From CAVUDO01 sp963740255 (GTDB taxonomy: Bacteria > Actinomycetota > Actinomycetes > Mycobacteriales > Cryptosporangiaceae): a DNA stretch of 64,000 nt. The notes below the pieces were generated by a model. It was given only the letters and a program-made list of their open reading frames with translations, did no database searches and was not told where the DNA came from. A program made the translations under genes and the position numbers. Each line of letters starts with the position of its first letter. Positions within the stretch are counted from its first letter, which is position 1. The stretch lies in contig CAVUDO010000006.1 in the NCBI GenBank assembly GCA_963740255.1, forward strand, positions 434,001 through 498,000, in the 5' to 3' direction. This document shows positions 12,001 to 17,100 of the stretch, piece after piece.

Positions 12001-14194
12001 GGTCCGGGACGCCGTCGGGCGCGGCACCGGCACTCCGCCCGAGGTCACGTGGGCCGGCCGCGTCGCCGAGCTGCGCCACCTCGTCCGGGTCGCCGGGGAG
12101 GGCTGGCGTCCGGGAACGGTCGCGGCCGAGGTCGAGGCGCTGTTCGACCATCTCGGACTCCAGCGGGGCCTCACCGGCGCTGCCGGCAAGCGCGCGATGC
12201 TGGGTCCCGAGCTGACTTCGGAAATCGACCGGCTTCTCACCACCGCCCGGTTGGACCGGGTCACGGCCTCGGCGGCCTTCGCACCCGCCGCCGATGCGGC
12301 TCGCGAGAGCCAGGCGGCCGATCCGGCGGTCCGCGAGCGCGACGCCGGGGTGGCCGACGCGCTGCGCGTCCTGGCCGGAGATGCCGACCAGACGGCCGAG
12401 CTCCTCGCCTACCGCAGGGGTGTCATTCACCGGGAGATGGCGGCACAGGAGAAGCGGCAGGCCCAACTGCGGACCTGGATCGCCAGTACGGAGGAAAGCC
12501 TCCGGGCGATCTGGGACGCCGACCAGAGCGACTTGTCCGACCGTGAGAAAAACCTGCTCGCGCGCCGGGAGGAGAACGAGCAGAGGTGGCTCGGCAATCA
12601 CGAGGCCGCGCTCCGGGAGGCCACCCGTGAGCTCGCTCGACTGCGTGGTGCCGAGCGGGCGCTCACCGACCAGCTGACCCTGAACGACGAGGCCGCGCAG
12701 CGCCTGGCGCGGTGGGCGACGCAGGTACCCGGGGACCCCGCCGCGCGCGTCGACACCCTCGAAGCGGAGATCGACCAGCTCGTGGAGCGGGTGCAGGACC
12801 TCATCGTCCGCGGCGACGAAGCCGCCCGAGAACTCGCCCTGCTGAACGAGGCGCTGCCCGATCTCCGCGAAGAGGTGCGCACGTTCGAGGAGGGCGAGCC
12901 GTCGCCGGACCGCGGCCGGCCCTGGATCGAACTCCAGGAGCACCTCGCGCGGATCGAACGGCTGGAGGCCCAGATCGGGCAGTTCCGCCAGTCGGAGGCC
13001 GCCCTCACCAGCCGGGTACAGGTGCGGGCGGAGTACGCGCAGGAACTCCGCGGCTGGGCCGATCTGAAGGCCGGCCGGACCAGCGGGTTGCCGGCCGAGG
13101 CGCAGGAGCTGTGGAAGCGCCTCACCCGGCCGGACGGGCCCGGACCCGAGCCCGGCACCGCATTCTCGGGCGGAACCTGGGGGCCGCGGGACTCCGAGGC
13201 GGCATTCCGGTGGGCGGAGGAGGCCTACAACCGGTTCCGCGCCGACGACCTCGACGTCGACGACATCGCGGCGCACCTCGCCGACACGGACCGGGCCGAC
13301 GGCTCGCGGGGCTTCACCCGCGCGGAGGTCGCGGAGGTCAAGGACCACCTGATGCGGGTCGCGCACCGGCTGGAGAACTTCGAGGGGACCGAGGTCGAGT
13401 ACCGGCGCCTGGACCCGAACCTCGACATCGCCGAGGCCTGGATCAGGCTGCGCGAGGGACGGGCGCTGCCCGAGGACCTGACGCTGCTCGAGCACGAGCT
13501 CGTCGAGAGCCGGTACCTGCGGGACCACCCCGGCGCGCCGTACCTGGAGGCGGACGCCCACGCCAACGAGACGCACAATTGGGCGGCGAACGTTCCTCCT
13601 CGCCGAGGCGAGGATCTCGATGTCTCCTGGAGGCGCGCCGATGGCGCTGATCGTGTACTTCCGTCGGATCGAGGAGAGCGCGACGCTGGTCGAGTACGCG
13701 TTCGGACCGACCAGGGAGCAGCTGGACCGCCGACTGACGGTGGACAAGGTGACCAAGGACGTCCGGCCGACGGACCTGCTGGAGGACGGCCAGTTCCGGG
13801 GCGCGGCGACACAGATCGCGCGACTGCGGGACCGCGAGGGGACCTGGCCGGAGAAGGGCCTGACGCAGGCCTAGCGCCGGGCCCAGCGGCAGACCGGCGC
13901 CTGGCCGCGGCCACGGAACTCGACGCCGAGCTCGTCCGTCGCGAGGCCCTGGCGCAGCGGCTGGAGGACGAGGCCGCGAAGGCGCGGGCGAGGCTGGGCT
14001 ACCTGGGGCCGGCGGTGGACAACGCCGAGCTGACGATGACCACCCGGCAGGAGGTCGAGTCCACCCAGGCGCTGTACGAGCGCGAGGCGGCCGCCCTGCG
14101 GCGGGTCGAGCAGCTGGTCTCCGACGGCGAGTTCGCCGACGCGGTGCGGGTCTACGGGGAACTCCAGGACAGCCACACCGACGACGCCGAGTGA
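1..14194 (+). CDS. Giant multidomain polymorphic-toxin-like protein, N-terminal piece (partial at left edge)
   Basis: Open from base 2 to a TGA at 14192-14194, with no start in the window. Domain order by base position: coiled coil 2-540; VPGS/HExxE module 540-1190; long coiled coil 1190-4400; second module 4408-5100; helical stretch, then a papain-like segment lacking an obvious Cys at 5720-6480; third module 6628-7320; helices; RelA/SpoT-like domain 7960-8640; helices 9210-10640; Tox-PL domain 10680-11510; degenerate module 11620-12240; helices; an unnamed toxin-like domain 13130-13600; helices to the stop. No signal peptide can be judged. Between about 8880-9206 and 13610-13880 the frame translates into low-quality sequence, because real small genes sit there in another frame. 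The toxin frame should have stopped at those points but does not. It may be a stack of toxin/immunity cassettes fused by lost stops, or one giant gene. Family type is well supported; function is inferred. Confidence 0.8.
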   Translation, partial: FEVDRLFFDLREAAGRFEATLARAERIRIVTAWLAQHAEMLRASAAAGRRDDEARQLAPQAARAEALTRAAVEAEFRVAALVSEQLDTEIDEAERYAEAADVLADRYREQADAVPVELRDPATSPLYKVDLLVIWVRQALDAAAAATRQREALGHRLDYLRDLHEMREQLDQGTDLDEPVTATEVPGSAFRGDGRELADRPAVLAQARRVLADLGRGAAVPGVGPAAQIAPLIRTAAGGRVQFTVTPAGGRPFVVQVDSGPLDDGVVATTRDARLEPVVTLSDRAADQVVERALAHEIAETLALRDGRQDDQDVLGAGAVDGPLAAADLSAHDLGRLAELSVVAAHRDAGEMLALARHLGLVEGTPGAGRRRAAVEELAPGLVAAMDTLAAVAVEAAGARDAVTRALDLGGRAQQRSEEADRTRRRADWVRAQAGSLGPQLTDLQVGLGAVELAQWSLDPGTTTSNEVRAAIQAAGAQFAAVDGRLAEYGQEVARLRGEVDDATDRAEELIAEADALRAAGSGDRSLADELDFRARMFADDAQRAQEQLDWVALAGQRFAGSLDEVRARLDDAQRAANADDDSTAAIAAAVAAVAAFTDEVSGPGSRYDERVGEIVEQTNDLRDFADWLHRSASDLLDEAGAAATASRGAVSRADLDGQIRLWEDQALALDAEVVRGQAQVERLAARLDEANQEYGVAAESQSFFSEVDELTDPREELQASIRELEAHNDELAQQAAMLRERVALTRITTSRDLGAALYRYSAQARELTGSIEAVTRGAIPRSAEYARVRQQVLDNERYTAELAEEISQARLRAQGAEAVGDLDGAVQAYDEVERKSGLLRQVRSDAYEALALGDTVSALRQASTTYQTLSTSAAELLVFAETLAANAQSMRDPGVPPHPESDVARQIVRADELVRAARLAQAQIAADLRAHLQSEIADARWYASQAEAMEARYRRYAEVLPDDAPDLTLRPNAKASALKNWARQATAAAAEAGRQLDALDAVAAELPGAEAAAAWEGQARERVAEISRNHLEAVRLAEERAEQSARRDRLVAGLAGTPAVEVPGLKTRIDTAVARAERAERTGDRAGAVRFRVEVRDAVERFDQIMDGLARRLVDDLAEMDEVDDRIRELDRTAADLDSRTRQLDAENALYREQGAVARTTVADELAVPTRRYAATAEELSGQLDLIAAQGEELLNEHRLAASMADARMFTLTQMEGELRTARRQAAELADAGKPTMAQMAENRAAQAARRLDAVLESAFEVFGVDRLFVDLRETVRRGMAVVDEAHRLRILTGTLLDHVGALREAALYSGRDDEATRLAAQVDGAEQLAATAMAAEARAAELVSQHLGAEIAQAQQYAARAERLAERYREQAEAVPEGERDPATSPLRKAEVLESWARQATATAEAAQQQLDPLSDQLQDLRDLQQAREEASRALRELDDLLSGGPYRSDSDQDDDQDSDQGSDGGRRITALAVPGSEFHGHGNLGHQGAARRAVTQVFDQLASRMADHLAASSVQLEADGGQDGSDRPRQITVTRLTGDQDEVVTFGLQLDHLPKDVVAQTLVTTAADGTQERTIVLNWWASKHVVERALAHELAENLVILDGNDNTVDVLTQDRRGLVSYFELSPHDVGRVAEMQVLLTQLDESNRISRPRIQAEIWMLGIHLGLIAGTPGAADRRAFDPDLIERMDNALGWSRVDAALDRLGRQLLDEAPLPEQAAADDPAADGRSRSELELRATERALEQNYAWYAGDLLARRNAVSEPLRAALAEATESFSDFAGRQELARNEAKFHEVAAAASQSAAEQKREQARSLRAEAGDDQPRRKQAKRDGFWADRGLEWTPELAWDLVLELESAATADEAAATEHREQAAEARERAIDLGPELDDHRREKERLEGTLENLYEHDLGGWLQANQTDDGVALVPDDGSRPYGMPYGFVRPPMAAQQYLELQLERARARNADGSFQAFAEPRGPWLDAIAVNQWDAHRTGAPTQGRSLVEDIDAFRSLRSTWSLGQPRVAAERTLNGFEGRHDTPEALAAVVEGLQEDMGGPLSPVTADLGEKSFAGRRRGVLRGFENAYESVLAGGHGALAGLVLSHVDGRRSMLAVMNHHGTLHVVDLSTGAHHVVPADFSSDSLLYPAELYTQIEGVAANGAGEPLRLTGRLAGRRASGAVQTEVRETNQAAQDTLDVGMAQLEDLVRQSGEPGSPITALDSPGSPYRGLWRTVPSPVAVLDQARAVVEGVGQDAGVQVTLGRDGRLTLAGHDRPIALVSGPLPDGVIVQTAVDETGIPTSVTVSDRAPDDLVEEAMAHEIAEILSILDGNDNLTDLLHVGSRGPFDAADLSAHDHGLIAQLANLARRYENTVIQPYDSPAGAPLQRLVDRALRREPAADRARNLAAEVAAVRDFAGLRPGLPGAAVRRATLDPALVAAIDRIANESLIDGLADVNSEAVRAAAILRDQAAVDEIEAEVNRREAAVRDLVKQAKRSLDQAERSDLQARRLRSRAQEARQYAEELAEQAAEPRQRAAALAPRSSRARELLDQANELDGRAAIVANKAAAAERVAHDAALDMVQARLDARQATRAASQLQTRNRRLMAYAVTLRESFAQLRRESRGEVGTLAHQAERTGPAGRAADWETPGGSRLFSAIDHVNPYAVDAATEQERYLDMLTEAEHEALVRHLADAQGFADDTLGRYEQSVDDRNRRAPDGDAIQIVTPEARVKRLASLARGFINEQQASGATLEEFLHQTYDIVRFKLQIPHNQEYGAIVRGLLDAETSPPNNHTLVRLKSFWRPGNRHYGLNAYFRTPEGHLFEVQFPTDRAGAINSPTQALYQVLRLPTVPGPVRVDAFLQCLTLSSQAGMKELPGGLDLLPDQVSIRDHSLARFIVENPAAWVQYLLALPDGRTFADDLSARGLDASDVPGVDVETYSQADYVARLAAMDTDAATAALTAELADEGSGVDAVRGEQTDVQLSRDLRDGGDDVAGARPDRARTDEPVQSGDLEPPRRDVDVLAGDGGAVPPGGRVRGPDDGSGPVQGGGDRPGAGNFTSERSRAASDLRVDPYAVEPGSDPWASAQRALEWAAGRESHARARTADAAAARRGAERAAAERSRIVAELERLAANFETGPFENRLPLQHLIRDLTGQRREWSREGERLASKATKATIDAEQSRRQAANVSGRAQTALDRLAAEFAATPDGQARLERERARQRGAAGARAGLLRDEAAAARLAADRETAEAGRLMERADAIWAQLTGLTSTNRDLSPSAERAPADVHALVLQAFAHEREAARLAALADANLAAATALEVVPPPGLGQRGAGAPPGPFDQDAPERPQVDAATWARYEEESAAYFADIAAREQDLQAWFDEVDRVEREVARRHAARSRMLDQLQQAHLDANRAGARLDDSRAARERAADAARTFAEAAAHAYDVARANRQLAEALTRAAGDSAASLDSLTRAEAYREASVGHRLDAQAVRARQAAEIAYTQALDLEARATQQTDKLAELTAEAERAGDLTRHAEDRVEALEAAAAAYLAETETLDERRQALAATDRGVRDNLLLENPKRWMFQNRDVGRLVEPGDPAVDGSQIPGKQNRPAVESNFHKGTGFRPVLLAHLRLLEQAVRDVSRGGIPRRPDPSQGSWFQRVNAFGYALDAGRRRNCIEARAAFVRTYLHGQPTVAGPAARSAFVGRHADRLAHGEFPHRDEAETGGRWQSVVPDLTGTPLAEAATRVEQGYEALQRLLDSAPDGTVVMVNTYWHDNEAHGWAAVRHGGRTLWLDPQTGVVKESGDEVHPAATIRQLDVIVLNADADPVPVAGLPISANSVLAVTPAYERAASTASDQAPAERGPGPVGLGAVPAGDGTRSGRPVPEPEVPGSKAHGHGRATAEPANVLAHARQILPNAAADAGLNVRSDHTDGRPDVRHPDGTPVPVLLTSGPLPSYTLAETRYGPDGTALVVLSNRLSEVWIERALARQLGEIRERADIARRRSILQRAVYTVRDAVGRGTGTPPEVTWAGRVAELRHLVRVAGEGWRPGTVAAEVEALFDHLGLQRGLTGAAGKRAMLGPELTSEIDRLLTTARLDRVTASAAFAPAADAARESQAADPAVRERDAGVADALRVLAGDADQTAELLAYRRGVIHREMAAQEKRQAQLRTWIASTEESLRAIWDADQSDLSDREKNLLARREENEQRWLGNHEAALREATRELARLRGAERALTDQLTLNDEAAQRLARWATQVPGDPAARVDTLEAEIDQLVERVQDLIVRGDEAARELALLNEALPDLREEVRTFEEGEPSPDRGRPWIELQEHLARIERLEAQIGQFRQSEAALTSRVQVRAEYAQELRGWADLKAGRTSGLPAEAQELWKRLTRPDGPGPEPGTAFSGGTWGPRDSEAAFRWAEEAYNRFRADDLDVDDIAAHLADTDRADGSRGFTRAEVAEVKDHLMRVAHRLENFEGTEVEYRRLDPNLDIAEAWIRLREGRALPEDLTLLEHELVESRYLRDHPGAPYLEADAHANETHNWAANVPPRRGEDLDVSWRRADGADRVLPSDRGERDAGRVRVRTDQGAAGPPTDGGQGDQGRPADGPAGGRPVPGRGDTDRATAGPRGDLAGEGPDAGLAPGPAADRRLAAATELDAELVRREALAQRLEDEAAKARARLGYLGPAVDNAELTMTTRQEVESTQALYEREAAALRRVEQLVSDGEFADAVRVYGELQDSHTDDAE
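540..1190 (+). repeat. VPGS/HExxE module, copy 1 (HE intact)
   Basis: Starts with TEVPGSAF, then beta-strand-like sequence ending VTLSDRA, then a helix carrying AHEIAE (His codon 887-889), then LSAHDLGRLAE and a closing helix with LGLVEGTPGA. This is the fullest template for the repeated module in this locus. I do not recognise it as a named family. The HExxE signature suggests, but does not prove, metal binding. Confidence 0.7.
4408..5100 (+). repeat. VPGS/HExxE module, copy 2 (HE intact)
   Basis: Opens with LAVPGSEFHG. Keeps AHELAE (His codon 4784-4786) and LSPHDVGRVAE, and ends LGLIAGTPGAADRRA. An acidic Asp/Asp-Gln spacer (about 4350-4400) precedes it, unlike copy 1. Confidence 0.7.
6628..7320 (+). 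repeat. VPGS/HExxE module, copy 3 (HE intact)
   Basis: Opens with DSPGSPYRG rather than EVPGS. Keeps VTVSDRA, AHEIAE (His codon 6935-6937) and LSAHDHGLIAQ. The region after the HDHG motif has an insertion relative to copies 1 and 2. Confidence 0.7.
7960..8640 (+). other. RelA/SpoT-like nucleotidyltransferase domain (toxin-like) inside the giant protein
   Basis: The order of motifs matches the RelA/SpoT synthetase fold as seen in small alarmone synthetases and related toxins. Seen here: VKRLASLARGF (substrate-side helix), YDIVRF with the acidic residue expected on the catalytic strand, a Tyr-led helix EYGAIVRGLL, then LVRLKSFW, HYGLNAYF, and FEVQFPT followed by TQALYQVLR. The last three correspond to the family's K..W, YxGxN and E(V/L)Q(F/I)xT signatures. 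It would transfer pyrophosphate from ATP to a nucleotide or other acceptor. The domain is the last recognisable unit before the small gene at 8916. Assignment is by motif reading only; the acceptor is unknown. Confidence 0.6.
8916..9206 (+). CDS. Small protein, candidate immunity protein for the RelA/SpoT-like domain (out of frame inside giant ORF)
   Basis: A 96-residue protein beginning MFSYHAIFAMG. The ATG at 8916 has a strong Shine-Dalgarno GGGGGAG about 8 bases upstream, better than most starts in the window. Its residues look like a genuine soluble alpha/beta protein (aromatics, conserved-looking WNHREGTW, a C-terminal acidic helix), while the overlapping giant frame here gives Gly/Asp/Arg-rich low-complexity sequence typical of a shadow. 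It follows directly after the nucleotidyltransferase-like domain, the position of an immunity gene in polymorphic toxin loci. I do not recognise a named immunity family. Role is inferred from position; its reality is supported by the ribosome-binding site and composition. Confidence 0.6.
   Translation: MFSYHAIFAMGATTWPARGLIARERTSQFRAAIWNHREGTWTCSPETAAQFLLEDEFEDRTTEVDRSRAEEIARELGTSLPSEAELRRICASTPMR
10680..11510 (+). other. Papain-fold Tox-PL (glutamine deamidase-like) domain 1
   Basis: Catalytic triad in the expected order: Cys in RRNCIEAR (codon 10988-10990), His in EAHGWAAV (11297-11299), Asp in LWLDPQTG (11342-11344). N-terminal marker GSQIPGKQNRP and the C-terminal strand VIVLNADADPVPV are shared with two sister copies downstream. 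Tox-PL proteins deamidate glutamines or cleave peptide bonds in target proteins. The target is unknown. Confidence 0.75.
11620..12240 (+). repeat. VPGS module, copy 4 (HE lost)
   Basis: Starts EVPGSKAHGHG. The helix that carries HExxE elsewhere reads ALARQLGEI, so His and Glu are both replaced. The HD(H)G motif is also gone, while the closing LGLQRGLTGAAGKRA helix is kept. A degenerate copy among intact ones. Confidence 0.6.
13130..13600 (+). other. Unnamed C-terminal toxin-like domain
   Basis: Compact all-helical-looking segment: SEAAFRWAEEAYNRF, then DIAEAWIRLREG, then LLEHELVESRYL, HPGAPYLEA and ETHNW. I recall similar ends on actinobacterial polymorphic toxins but cannot name the family. 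HELVE (His codon 13493-13495) plus the later ETHNW His could be a metal site. It is followed at once by a small gene with its own ribosome-binding site, which supports a toxin role. Confidence 0.5.
13641..13874 (+). CDS. Small protein, candidate immunity protein for the preceding toxin-like domain
   Basis: A 77-residue protein starting MALIVYFRRIEES and ending GTWPEKGLTQA. The ATG at 13641 has GGAGG at 13629-13633, a good spacing of 7; an in-frame ATG at 13620 lacks such a site. The composition (VEYAFG, TVDKVTKDV, a regular helix before GTWPE) looks like a real small alpha/beta protein, and I have a memory of such small proteins beside actinobacterial toxins. The giant frame that overlaps it is Gly/Arg/Asp-rich filler. 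Placement immediately after the toxin-like domain argues for immunity. The binding partner is inferred, not shown. Confidence 0.6.
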   Translation: MALIVYFRRIEESATLVEYAFGPTREQLDRRLTVDKVTKDVRPTDLLEDGQFRGAATQIARLRDREGTWPEKGLTQA

Positions 14195-14195
14195 G

Positions 14196-17100
14196 GTGGG
14201 GCTCCTCCGCGAATGGGTGTGGTGGAAGGGCCTGGCCGAGCTCGGCCGTCCTCAGCTCGACGCCCTGGGTGTCCACGCGGCGGCGTTCGCGGCCAACGCC
14301 GAGCGCATCCGCGCGGAGAACCAGGCGCTGCTCGAAGCGGCCCAGGCACTGCGGGGCCCGGTTCCCGACGCGGATCCGGCGGGCAGCCACGCGCGGCTCT
14401 CCGAACTCGCCCGGCAGATGGTGCGGGCTGAGCGGCTGGCCGAGGACACCGCCGCGGCGGCGCAGCGGGTGGACGAGGCGCTCGCCGCGGTCCGGAGCTG
14501 GGTGCGGCAAGGGTCCGACCTCGCGCAAGCCGACACGTCGCCGATCGCCGGCCGCCGGGCACCACTGTCCGAGGCGCTGGACGCGCTGGACGAGGCGGCG
14601 TCGCGGGCGGCCACCCGGACCGAGACCGCCGAGGACGGCCAGCGCCTTGTCGAGACGTCGCAGCACGTGCGGCGGATGGTCGACGACGCCGCCGGCCTGG
14701 ACGACGCCGGTGCGTCCCCGACGTGGGTGGCCGAACGCCTGGACGTCGCGGCCGACCGGCTCACCACCGTCGAACAAGCCGTCGCGCGCCTGCGGGCGAC
14801 AGCCGAGACCGCTGCGACTGAGGCTACGGCGGCGCGGATCCAGGCAGAGCTTCACCGGGCACCGGACGGGCTCCCGGTCGCCGCCCAGGCGTTGCGGGAC
14901 GGTTTCGCCGACCCCGAGGCCCAGCGCGCGCTGGACCAGAGGTGGGCGGAGATCACCACCCGCGCCAGGGGCGACGCGGCGTCGAGCCTGGACACGTTCC
15001 TTCGCCGGCAGCAGGCGCGTGCGGACGCCGAGGGCATCCCGCTGGAGCAGCAGCTCGCCGGGCTGGCGCGGCAGCGGGCCGCGACGCGGATCGGCGACGT
15101 GGAGGGCCTGGTCCAGCAGATCGAGCAGATGCTCGAACGCGGGCTCGCGGACGTTCGCCCGTCCTCCCGGACCGAGGTCCGGGGCAGCATCCAGAACGCG
15201 GTCGACACGGCGGCCGGACTGTTCGAGCGGGTGGTGGACCTCCAGCGGCGCCATCCGGACGCCGACGGGTTCGATGTCTGGCGCCGGAAGCTGAACGGAA
15301 TCCTGAAGAACCTCCGGATCAGCAGCTCCGAGTTCGGGATGAGCAGCTACCAGTCGGGCGTGGGCCTGACCAGCGGCCCGGAGGAGCAGGTGCGGCTTCC
15401 GGAGCTCTTCCGGGAGACCGTGAAGGACCTCCAGGGCGTCTCCGGCGAGATCGACGCCACCGTGAAGCACGCCGACCGGGGAGAGACGGTCGAGGAGGTC
15501 GAGAAGCCGGTCAGCTGGCGCTCGCCCAGCGGCCTCGCGTTGTCGTCCCGGATCGACTCGGTGACCTCGACCGCCGACGGCGTCTTCTTCAACGAGATCA
15601 AGAACTACCGGGTGCTCTCGGTGACCACGGCCGGCGAGCTGCGGCCCAGCATCCTTCGTCTGCTCGACCAGGCGGACAACCAGCTCACGATCCTGGCCAA
15701 CAACACCGAGTACCACGTCGCGCCCGGCCAGCCCCCGACGCTGCGGTACGTCTTCCACAACGGGGTCGACCCGGACCTCGCCGACCTGCTGGAACGCCTC
15801 ACGGTCCCGGTCTTCGACCTGGAGCACGACGGTCGGGTGATCGGCCACGCCCGCCTGGTGGTCGAGGGCGAGCGGATCCGCGCCGGAGTTCCGCTCACGC
15901 CGGCGGACGACGGTTCCGACGACGCCGGGTCGGCCGCGGAACGGATCGCGGCGGTCGAGGCCGAGCTCCGGAACCGGCTCGCCGAGGCCCGGCACCTCCG
16001 GTCGCGGCTGAGCGACGCCGGCGACGCGGCGGCCGAGAACGCGCGGGCCGCTGAAGCGGACACCCGCCGGCTGGCGGAGCTGGAACTGGACCTCGACCTG
16101 GGTGACCTCAGCCAGCTGGGTCTGGGTCTGGACGAGGACGGCGTGCTGCGTACGCCGGACCTCGCCGACATCGTCGGCCTCCAGATCAAGCAGCTCGAGG
16201 CGTTGGCCCGGGTGCTGGAGCTCCAGGAGGCGCTGGAGCAGATCTCCCGCGAGGACGCCGAAGCGGGCCGGGTGAGCGGTCGGGCCAGTGAGGTGGCCGA
16301 ACGCCTACGGACGCTCACCGACGTGCGGCTGCGGCTGCGGGACGCGGCCGCCTACGCCGACGGGCTCGGGCGGGCGGCTGAGGAATGGACCGCCGCTGCC
16401 GCCGACGCGGCGGGACGGACCGACCCGCGCTTGGCCGAGGTGGTGACGGCTCCGGTGGCCCGGGTCGCCGGCTCGCACGCCGACCTGGCCGACGTCCTGG
16501 CGCAGGCGCGTGCGCTGCAGGACACGCTGGAGCAGCTCCGGTCGGCTGCGGCGCTCGCCGGTCCCGAGTCGTTCCAACGGCGGGTCGACGAACTGGCGGT
16601 GGCCGAGCACCAGCTTCGCGAGCGGCTCGCCGAGGCGCGCGTGCACGCAAGCATGCCCGCGAACCGGACCGGAGCCGACACGCCGGTCCGGTTGCCGGCC
16701 GAACAGCGCGCTTCCGACGCGCGGCGTGCGGCCGAGCTGGAGCGGGCCGTCGACGCGCGTCGCCGGCTCGACGGAGTCCGGCGTCCCCGCCGGCCACGGC
16801 CGGTCGGTGCGCTCGGCCGGCTGGCGGAGGCCGTCCAGAAGCTGGACGCCGCGCGGATCGCCGAAGCCGGCCGGGAGGCCCGGGTCGCCGACCGTGCCGC
16901 CCGGATCGCCGTCATGGTGCCCGCCGACCTGGTGGCCCTCGGCGACCTGCAACGGCAGCTCGACGTGAGACTGGCCGAGGTGCTCCGACTGCAGGCGGCC
17001 CTGGCAGGCCGCACGGACGCCGCCGAGGTGGCGCCACGGGATGAGGCAGCCACCGCCCCGCCCGCGGTGAACGACCTCCGCCTCCTGCTGGAGGGTGCTC

